A stretch of DNA of 11,591 nt from Bacteroidales bacterium (lineage in GTDB: Bacteria; Bacteroidota; Bacteroidia; Bacteroidales; VadinHA17), in NCBI GenBank assembly GCA_003501665.1, contig DNOQ01000043.1:1-11591 (forward strand). The letters run 5' to 3'. Shown here piece by piece: positions 6,884 through 11,591 of this stretch. Under the pieces are notes generated by a model. That model saw nothing but the letters and a program-made list of their open reading frames with translations. It had not been told where the DNA came from and ran no database searches. Each line of letters opens with the position of its first letter. Within the stretch, counting starts at the first letter, position 1. Made by a program: the position numbers and the translations under genes.

Positions 6884-6988
6884 AACCTTCATGTTACAAA
6901 AACACAAAACAGCATGAAAATAATTTACAAACATGAAGGTTCCATATGAACCACTTAATTTACAACATTACACTAACATTATTTTCAT
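6884..6988 (+). promoter_or_regulatory. Interleaved inverted repeats upstream of the nucleotidyltransferase
   Basis: Two perfect inverted repeats interleave. The first is AACCTTCATGTT (6884-6895) with AACATGAAGGTT (6930-6941), 12 bp. The second is ATGAAAATAAT (6914-6924) with ATTATTTTCAT (6978-6988), 11 bp. The left arm of the second lies in the loop of the first, the arrangement of an H-type pseudoknot or of two competing helices. The last arm ends at the base before the start codon. A 10-nt direct repeat TAATTTACAA (6921-6930 and 6956-6965) overlaps the arms. A weak -7-like TATAATTG at 6850-6857 would place the whole region in the transcript. Function is inferred only. Confidence 0.5.
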
Positions 6989-7891
6989 ATGAAACCTAAA
7001 CTTTTAGTTCTTGCAGCAGGAATGGGAAGCCGTTATGGCGGAAATAAGCAGCTTGATGAAGTTGGCCCCTCCGGTGAAACAATAATAGATTATTCAATTT
7101 ATGATGCAATCAGGGCCGGTTTTGGCAAGATAGTATTTGTGATACGACGTGATCTTGAAGAACAGGTCAGAGACAGGTTTTTTGATAAGCTTAAAGGTAA
7201 GATTGAACTCGATTATGTTTTCCAGGAACTGACCAATGTTCCCGAAGGATCAAAGGTAGCCCCTGAACGCGTTAAACCATGGGGTACAAGCCATGCAGTT
7301 CTTGTTGCTGAACATAAAATCAGTGAACCATTCGGTGTGATAAACGCCGATGATTTTTATGGTTATGATTCTCTTAAAATACTTCGTGATTTCCTTGTAA
7401 ATGATACAGATCCGGCCTGTTATTGCATTGTGGGGTATAAACTCGGGAACACGTTATCCGATCATGGCCATGTGAACAGGGGTGTCTGTAATGTCGATTC
7501 TGAAGGACTGCTTCAGAACATTGTTGAAGTGCTCAGAATAGAAAAAACTTATAACGGCGCCAAAGCTCCTGCTTCTGACGGAAAAGAACAACATTTTACA
7601 GGCAGTGAAATAGTCTCAATGAATCTGTTTGGATTCAAACCGGGCTGTTTTGCTATCCTTAAAGAGGATTTTAGTGATTTTGTTCAGAAAAACGGAATGA
7701 ATATCAAATCGGAACTCCTCATTCCAAGCACACTTGACAGGTATATCAGTAAGGGAGATATACGGATAAAAGTACTGATGAGCAACGACAGATGGTTTGG
7801 CGTAACCTATCGGGAAGATAAACCATTCGTTGTGGAGAGTGTAAGAAAAATGATCCGTGAGGGTGTTTATCCCGCGAGGATATATCAGTAG
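6989..7891 (+). CDS. Nucleotidyltransferase (NDP-sugar pyrophosphorylase type)
   Basis: A 300-residue cytoplasmic enzyme of the NTP_transferase superfamily, which joins a nucleoside triphosphate and a sugar-1-phosphate to make an NDP-sugar plus pyrophosphate. The N terminus carries the nucleotide-binding signature LAAGMGSRYGG (residues 8-18) followed by K20, then GPSGETIIDYSIYDAI. The metal/nucleotide-binding NADDFYG is at 119-125. The LAAG-GSRYGG-KQ form with GPSGE is typical of a group common in Bacteroidota whose sugar substrate is not settled, so I name neither substrate nor gene symbol. It is complete, with no membrane or signal segments. It is not in an operon: both neighbours are on the other strand. 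The ATG at 6989 begins the beta strand of the Rossmann-like fold directly, so no other start fits. The leader holds interleaved inverted repeats. Confidence 0.9.
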   Translation: MKPKLLVLAAGMGSRYGGNKQLDEVGPSGETIIDYSIYDAIRAGFGKIVFVIRRDLEEQVRDRFFDKLKGKIELDYVFQELTNVPEGSKVAPERVKPWGTSHAVLVAEHKISEPFGVINADDFYGYDSLKILRDFLVNDTDPACYCIVGYKLGNTLSDHGHVNRGVCNVDSEGLLQNIVEVLRIEKTYNGAKAPASDGKEQHFTGSEIVSMNLFGFKPGCFAILKEDFSDFVQKNGMNIKSELLIPSTLDRYISKGDIRIKVLMSNDRWFGVTYREDKPFVVESVRKMIREGVYPARIYQ

Positions 7892-8063
7892 AAGTCGGAA
7901 GTCCGAAGACAGAAGACAGTAGACAGTATTACACTCTTGCTCTGAGCTCTGCGCTCTGCTTTGGCAGCCGTAGCCTTTCTTAACCTCCGTAGCCTAAGCG
8001 AAGGAGGGGGCGTAGGCTGGTGCTCTGCGCCATAACGCCGTAATGCCTTTGCGCCTTATATCC
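7892..8063. repeat. Compound short-period repeat region filling a convergent gap
   Basis: The 172 bases between the stop codon of the nucleotidyltransferase and that of the M23 gene are almost all short repeats. Blocks of 7 nt run from 7892: AAGTCGG, AAGTCCG, then AAGACAG twice and TAGACAG (to 7926). A GCTCTGA/GCTCTGC 7-nt run follows at about 7939-7959. Two copies of CCGTAGCC appear near 7968 and 7987, with small inverted pairs CCTCC/GGAGG (7984-7988, 8003-8007) and AGCCTA/TAGGCT (7991-7996, 8013-8018). The end (about 8029-8055) has GCC-starting blocks of 8 nt. The word TGCTCTGAG is shared with 4902-4910. No conventional U-tract terminator is seen. Confidence 0.75.
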
Positions 8064-9785
8064 CTACCACCTGAAATTGCATGTGAATGTACTGACGTTA
8101 TCCCTGTTGTCTGTTACCTTCATCACAAGGTTATGATTAATGCCTTTGGTGATTCTTCCCGGATCAAATTTATAAATCAGAACACTGTTTTTCTGGTCAT
8201 ATTCAAATAAAGCCCATTTTCCGTCAATGATGGGTTCATAGGATTTAATCCCCGACAGATTATCAGTTATTCTTATTCTCATCTCCCGTCGCGATGAAAG
8301 GTCCGAACCCTCACTGAATCCGCTTGCGTTGATTACTGGCGGGATGGTGTCTATACCGACATAGAACATGCCGAATGTGGTTGGCTGTGCATTCATGAAT
8401 CCGTCAGCCATCTTGCCTGACAGGGGAATTCTCGATTTATCATCCCGCTGATGAATGATGAGCATTTTCGATTCTTTTCCGGCAGGTATTGAGACAGGTT
8501 TGATTGAAAGGGAATAGGATCTGTGTACCGGGGTATATTTGTTGTGTACATGATGTATCTCGGATAACATACCAGGCTTTGGAGCCTCCTTTTTATAACT
8601 GAACATAAGTGTATCATATAGAGCACCTGCCGGAATCGATACTGCTATATTACCCGCTCTGAATCTGTTGGATCTGTTATACGGCATCATAATAAGGCCA
8701 TCATCAGGTGGTTCGGCCTGAAGGGATTTACTCATTGGCCCGCTCCTGACTTTAAAAGTGAGGGTTGATACGTTATCATGTACATCTCTTATCTCGATAG
8801 CGACATGATGGATTTTATTATCCACAAAATTATATATTCCCCTGTTAACGACATCTTTATAAGTGCTCAGATGGTTGTCCGGAAGAAGAAATGTCCTTTC
8901 AAAATATACCCTGTCGCGCATATAAGTCTCATAATCAATATGACTGTTGATATATCGCGTTTCACTGAATGAAAATTCATTCATTACATGCCTGTAAGTT
9001 GTATTACCATCGATTTTAAGTTCAGTGGAATAAATGGCACACTTGTGGTAACTGTCGTTAAGCAGGTCATAGGTTTTGATGCCAAATCCTGCCGCACCGT
9101 TTATCCTGATCTCATTTTCAGCAGGAACATAATAGTTGCCATGTCCGCCTGCAATATCTATTTTTTTCACAGAGTTAGAGCCGTTAATGAGAGTGTTTTT
9201 ATTTACAGGATAAATAGCCAGTTTTTCAAATACAGGTTCAATATTGTCACCTGTACCAAATTCAAAAAGAAGGGGATTTACGGGCATCTCTGAATCGGAT
9301 TTCCTTATTTCATAATGAAGGTGAGGGCCGGAGGATCCACCGGTATTGCCTGAATAGGCTATAATATCGCCCTGCCGGAAAACAAATTTATCCTTTTCGG
9401 GAAACAATGAGACCGTAAAGCTTTTTTTTTGATACTGATGATCAATAACATATTTTTCAATATCAGGATCAAACCTGTCGAGGTGTCCGTAAACAGTCGA
9501 GTATCCTGACGGATGCCGGAGATAAAGAGCTTTACCGAAACCGCCGGGAGAGACACTTATCCGGTAAACATAGCCGTCAGCCGGAGCTACAATTTCTTTG
9601 CCGATGACCCCCTGGGTTCTGATGTCGATACCCGAATGGAAATGATCCGACCTGAGTTCTCCGAAATTTGCCGAAAGGGCCAGCGGTATCATTACGGGAG
9701 ATATAAAAACAGTCTTATCTTCGGGTCTGTCGTCCGATGCAATAAAACAGAGTAATAGAATAACTAATATCTTAAACAGAGGCAT
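8064..9785 (-). CDS. Secreted M23 family metallopeptidase
   Basis: A 573-residue exported zinc peptidase of family M23 (lysostaphin/LytM fold), which cuts peptide cross-links of peptidoglycan in the periplasm or regulates such enzymes. Residues 1-17 form a hydrophobic signal peptide. The M23 domain spans about 30-175 with all expected residues: H50 and D54 in HSGID, H101 in YGHL, and H155/H157 in HLHYE. H50, D54 and H157 are the predicted zinc ligands, so it should be active rather than a degenerate EnvC/NlpD-like activator. The remaining roughly 400 residues lack a family I recognise and appear beta-rich, with a SGIKSYEPIIDGKWALFEYD segment near the end. It is divergent from the coiled-coil/zapA operon; the closeness to zapA suggests, but does not prove, a role in septal or growth-related wall remodelling. 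Confidence 0.93.
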   Translation of the reverse strand: MPLFKILVILLLCFIASDDRPEDKTVFISPVMIPLALSANFGELRSDHFHSGIDIRTQGVIGKEIVAPADGYVYRISVSPGGFGKALYLRHPSGYSTVYGHLDRFDPDIEKYVIDHQYQKKSFTVSLFPEKDKFVFRQGDIIAYSGNTGGSSGPHLHYEIRKSDSEMPVNPLLFEFGTGDNIEPVFEKLAIYPVNKNTLINGSNSVKKIDIAGGHGNYYVPAENEIRINGAAGFGIKTYDLLNDSYHKCAIYSTELKIDGNTTYRHVMNEFSFSETRYINSHIDYETYMRDRVYFERTFLLPDNHLSTYKDVVNRGIYNFVDNKIHHVAIEIRDVHDNVSTLTFKVRSGPMSKSLQAEPPDDGLIMMPYNRSNRFRAGNIAVSIPAGALYDTLMFSYKKEAPKPGMLSEIHHVHNKYTPVHRSYSLSIKPVSIPAGKESKMLIIHQRDDKSRIPLSGKMADGFMNAQPTTFGMFYVGIDTIPPVINASGFSEGSDLSSRREMRIRITDNLSGIKSYEPIIDGKWALFEYDQKNSVLIYKFDPGRITKGINHNLVMKVTDNRDNVSTFTCNFRW

Positions 9786-9815
9786 CGTATTGCAGTTTTC
9801 TGATTATACGAAATG

Positions 9816-9846
9816 CAAAACTATACTTCTGGCCGGGTTAAACAAC
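9816..9846 (-). promoter_or_regulatory. Promoter of the M23 peptidase gene
   Basis: On the minus strand TAGTTTTG (9823-9816) matches the -7 consensus TANNTTTG exactly. GTTG (9846-9843) lies 19 nt upstream and matches three of four -33 positions. The predicted start near 9809 gives a leader of about 24 nt. Confidence 0.65.
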
Positions 9847-9853
9847 GATTTGA

Positions 9854-9876
9854 ATCAATTTTTTTGAAAAATTGAT
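9854..9876. promoter_or_regulatory. Palindrome over the -33 box of the zapA operon promoter
   Basis: A perfect 10-bp inverted repeat, ATCAATTTTT (9854-9863) and AAAAATTGAT (9867-9876), separated by three bases. The -33 TTTG (9863-9866) sits in its centre. It could be an operator for a dimeric repressor, or simply A/T-rich sequence. Confidence 0.4.
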
Positions 9877-9894
9877 TAACAATGATTATTTTTG
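9863..9894 (+). promoter_or_regulatory. Promoter of the coiled-coil/zapA operon
   Basis: TTTG at 9863-9866 and TATTTTTG at 9887-9894 match the -33 and -7 consensus exactly, with a 20-nt spacer. Transcription should begin near 9900, only about 10 nt before the ATG at 9911, giving a very short leader. This decides the start of the next gene: an upstream ATG at 9872 lies inside the promoter. Confidence 0.8.
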
Positions 9895-9910
9895 CACTAA
9901 AGATTTTGAT

Positions 9911-10204
9911 ATGTCCGGTAATGTTTATGAAGATTTAAAACTTTTGAACAATAAACTGGACAATTTGTTAAGCTTATATAAAAACCTCAGGAACGAATAT
10001 CAGGAGCTTAAGAAAGCTGATGAAAATTTAAAGATTATTCTTGAGGAGCGTGAAGAAAGAATAAAGGAACTTGAAATTAAATACGAAAGGGTTAAATTAT
10101 CAGGAGCACTGTTGGGAGATGGCGTTAGCGCAGGAGAAGCGAGGAAGAAGATAAATGAACTGGTGCGGGAAATTGACAGATGTGTTGCTCTTTTAAACAG
10201 ATAA
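9911..10204 (+). CDS. Small coiled-coil protein upstream of ZapA
   Basis: A 97-residue cytoplasmic protein with no signal or membrane segment. Residues about 8-62 form a continuous charged heptad-type coiled coil (LNNKLDNLLSLYKNLRNEY, ELKKADENLKIILEEREERI). A short conserved-looking hinge LLGDGVSAGEARKKI and a second amphipathic helix ending VALLNR follow. It is the first gene of the operon, ends 9 nt before zapA, and shares its promoter. In Bacteroidota a small coiled-coil protein of this size often precedes zapA. Position and shape suggest a ZapA partner, analogous to ZapB of gammaproteobacteria, but I see no sequence link to ZapB, so this is inference. The start at 9911 is fixed by the promoter; the longer reading from 9872 is not likely to be transcribed. 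Confidence 0.88.
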   Translation: MSGNVYEDLKLLNNKLDNLLSLYKNLRNEYQELKKADENLKIILEEREERIKELEIKYERVKLSGALLGDGVSAGEARKKINELVREIDRCVALLNR

Positions 10205-10213
10205 AATATACCA

Positions 10214-10507
10214 ATGGATGATAAGCTTTCGATCAGAGTGAATGTGGCTGACAGATATTATCCATTGAAAGTGGAACGGGAAAATGAAGAGAAGATCAGG
10301 AAAGCTGCCAGGATGATCAATGAAAAAGTGCTGCAATACAAGCAGCGCTATACAGATAAGGATGTTCAGGATTTTCTGGCGATGGCTGCCCTCCAATATG
10401 TGATAAAGCTAACTGAGCAGGAGGAAAAACTGGAAAATGATTATGTCCCGGAAGCCATAAATGAACTGATTCATAAAATTGATTCGGTCATAGAAAATAA
10501 AGAGTAA
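10214..10507 (+). CDS. zapA: Cell division protein ZapA
   Basis: A 97-residue ZapA-family protein, a cytoplasmic factor that binds FtsZ and promotes bundling of its filaments in the Z ring. The usual layout is visible: an N-terminal globular part beginning LSIRVNVADRYYPLKVERENEEKIRKAARMINEKV (given in two parts, residues 5-19 and 20-39), then DVQDFLAMAALQYVIKL, then a C-terminal helix (LTEQEEKLENDY onward) that forms the coiled coil in the family. Length is typical. It follows the coiled-coil gene by 9 nt and is probably translated from the same message. A structured RNA and rny come next. ATG at 10214 is the only start that keeps the conserved N-terminal strand. Confidence 0.93.
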   Translation: MDDKLSIRVNVADRYYPLKVERENEEKIRKAARMINEKVLQYKQRYTDKDVQDFLAMAALQYVIKLTEQEEKLENDYVPEAINELIHKIDSVIENKE

Positions 10508-10581
10508 CAGCGTTCTTTAAAATAGCAAATAAAATTGCCCGCACTGTTTCTTCATTCATTTTTGAAACTCAACAGTTAAAA

Positions 10582-10686
10582 CTTTGGAGCCCGCCTTGGT
10601 CTGGCAGGGACAGGCCTCACCCCGATTCGTCGGGATCACGCTGACGCGTGACATTGGAAGTCCGAACCGGAACAGGAGCTCCAACC
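10582..10686 (+). ncRNA. ssrS: 6S-like RNA (6S-Flavo type candidate)
   Basis: A G+C-rich island in an A/T-rich gap between zapA and rny, with no credible reading frame. The ends pair: TTGGAGC (10584-10590) with GCTCCAA (10678-10684). Inside are two stable apical hairpins, CCCGA-TTCG-TCGGG (10621-10634) and TCACGC-TGAC-GCGTGA (10636-10651), and a partly unpaired middle, as expected for the open bubble of 6S RNA, which binds RNA polymerase holoenzyme. From established knowledge, a Bacteroidota 6S variant (Rfam 6S-Flavo) is about this size, and 6S RNA also follows zapA in Proteobacteria. The true transcript may be longer: a -7-like TAAAATTG lies at 10530-10537 and a T-run at 10730-10736. No exact promoter is seen. 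Confidence 0.65.
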
Positions 10687-10758
10687 ATGTAGATTTGGGG
10701 TTTTATAAAAGCTGAAGGGACTTTGCGGGTTTTTTATTAACTATAAATTCAAAAAAAT

Positions 10759-11591
10759 ATGACAATATTATTGATTTCAATAAGCAGCGTGCTGGCGATA
10801 ACATTATGCTCTGCTGCTCTGATTACAGGATTCGGGATCGGATTCTATACCTGGCATACGGCACTCAGGAACAAAAGCCGTAAAATAATCAGTGAGGCTG
10901 AATCAGAAGCCGAAGTGATCCGAAAAGAAAAGATCCTCCAGGCAAAAGAGCGTTTTTTACAGCTGAAAGCCGAACATGAGAAAGTTATTAATGAGAAAAA
11001 TAATAAAATAGGACAGGCTGAAAACCGGATAAAACAGAAAGAACTTACGCTTTCACAAAAGATTGAAGAGATGCAGCGCAGGAAGAATGAGGCTGATATT
11101 ATCCGCGAAAATCTGAACAATCAGCTTGAAATAGTTGAGAAGAAAAGTGAAGAACTTGATAAACTTCATCGCCAGCAGGTTGAAAAACTCGAATTGATCT
11201 CAGGATTATCGGCAGAAGAGGCAAAGAACAATCTGATCGAATCCCTGAAGGAAGAAGCTAAAACGGGAGCAATGTCATACATAAATGAGATACTGGATGA
11301 AGCAAAAATGACTGCAAATAAAGAGGCCAAAAGGATAGTGATACAGACTATTCAGAGGGTGGCATCTGAGAATGCAATAGAGAATGCAGTTACGGTGTTC
11401 CATATCGATTCGGATGAGATGAAAGGACGTATAATTGGTCGCGAAGGACGAAATATCCGGGCTCTGGAAGCAGCTACAGGTGTGGAGATAATTGTTGATG
11501 ATACACCCGAAGCCATCGTACTTTCGGCTTTCGACCCGGTGAGACGTGAAATAGCCAGACTTGCTCTTCATCAGTTAGTTACAGACGGACG
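10759..11591 (+). CDS. rny: Ribonuclease Y, 5' part (runs off the window)
   Basis: The first 277 codons of RNase Y, a membrane-anchored endoribonuclease that starts mRNA decay. Residues 1-28 form the membrane anchor. A long charged coiled coil (about 34-160) follows, rich in EAESEAE- and KNEAD-type heptads. From about 168 the linker ISGLSAEEAKNNLIESLKEE leads to the KH domain, whose RNA-binding GxxG loop is G227-R-E-G230 (within GRIIGREGRNIR). It then reaches DDTPEAIVLSAFDPVRREIARLAL, a very conserved block. The catalytic HD domain lies beyond the right edge; family length is about 510-520 residues. No frameshift is visible. The ATG at 10759 lies in an A-rich leader without a Shine-Dalgarno sequence. 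It may be read through from the zapA/6S region or have its own promoter; none is clear. Confidence 0.95.
   Translation, partial: MTILLISISSVLAITLCSAALITGFGIGFYTWHTALRNKSRKIISEAESEAEVIRKEKILQAKERFLQLKAEHEKVINEKNNKIGQAENRIKQKELTLSQKIEEMQRRKNEADIIRENLNNQLEIVEKKSEELDKLHRQQVEKLELISGLSAEEAKNNLIESLKEEAKTGAMSYINEILDEAKMTANKEAKRIVIQTIQRVASENAIENAVTVFHIDSDEMKGRIIGREGRNIRALEAATGVEIIVDDTPEAIVLSAFDPVRREIARLALHQLVTDG

Noticed and set aside
8778..9293. Plus-strand frames inside the M23 gene
   Set aside because: They are antisense shadows of the M23 coding sequence; the minus-strand frame carries the full set of M23 zinc ligands.
9872..9910. Longer start for the coiled-coil protein
   Set aside because: The upstream ATG lies between the -33 and -7 boxes of an exact promoter match and would not be transcribed.
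10561..10586. Promoter from TTTG 10561 and TTTG 10583 for the 6S-like RNA
   Set aside because: The -7 block AAACTTTG has a mismatch and the spacer is only 14 nt. The predicted start would also cut off the 5' strand of the terminal helix.
10583..10690. SRP RNA or a transfer-messenger-type RNA in the zapA-rny gap
   Set aside because: The GGAAG-like motif at 10655-10659 is not set in an SRP domain IV hairpin, and no tRNA-like domain is visible. Position and overall fold fit 6S better.

Overview
The window looks like chromosomal DNA of a member of the Bacteroidota, most likely a Bacteroidales/Marinilabiliales-type environmental or anaerobic lineage. The main evidence is the promoters. Several gene starts are preceded by the phylum's unusual -33 TTTG / -7 TANNTTTG elements at correct spacing, and most starts have A/T-rich leaders without a Shine-Dalgarno sequence. 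The gene content agrees: an AsmA-like envelope protein, a secreted C69 dipeptidase, and the group M23 peptidase / coiled-coil protein / ZapA / 6S-like RNA / RNase Y. The exact genus cannot be told from sequence alone.

Layout from left to right. Positions 1-459 hold at most the tail of a gene and an A+T-rich gap. An unrecognised 216-residue protein (460-1110) follows, then a hairpin terminator and a tRNA-Arg(ACG) on the minus strand. A large AsmA-family protein with a C-terminal coiled-coil tail (1451-4282) converges on ribosomal protein L19 (rplS, minus) across a shared bidirectional terminator. Next, also on minus, is a secreted C69-family dipeptidase (4913-6643) with a clear promoter and a long structured 5' leader. 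A sugar-nucleotide-type nucleotidyltransferase (6989-7891, plus) converges with a secreted M23 peptidase (8064-9785, minus). The M23 gene is divergent from a probable cell-division operon: a small coiled-coil protein, ZapA, a 6S-like RNA, and the first 277 codons of RNase Y, which runs off the right edge.

Functionally the window mixes envelope maintenance (AsmA, M23 peptidase, C69 dipeptidase, nucleotide-sugar synthesis), division (ZapA and its coiled-coil neighbour), and RNA and translation housekeeping (L19, tRNA-Arg, 6S-like RNA, RNase Y). No mobile element, CRISPR array or restriction/defence system is visible.

The most unusual feature is in the gaps between genes. At least four intergenic regions are filled with degenerate short repeats whose period is 7 nt, although the words differ (GCCAACT-, GGTATTC-, AAGTCGG/AAGACAG-, GCTCTGC-type and others). 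Words recur at distant loci and on opposite strands. In places they fold into long imperfect hairpins, fill a convergent gap from stop codon to stop codon, or supply the apparent -33 box of the tRNA-Arg promoter. A second candidate is a pair of interleaved inverted repeats (possible pseudoknot) directly before the nucleotidyltransferase start codon.
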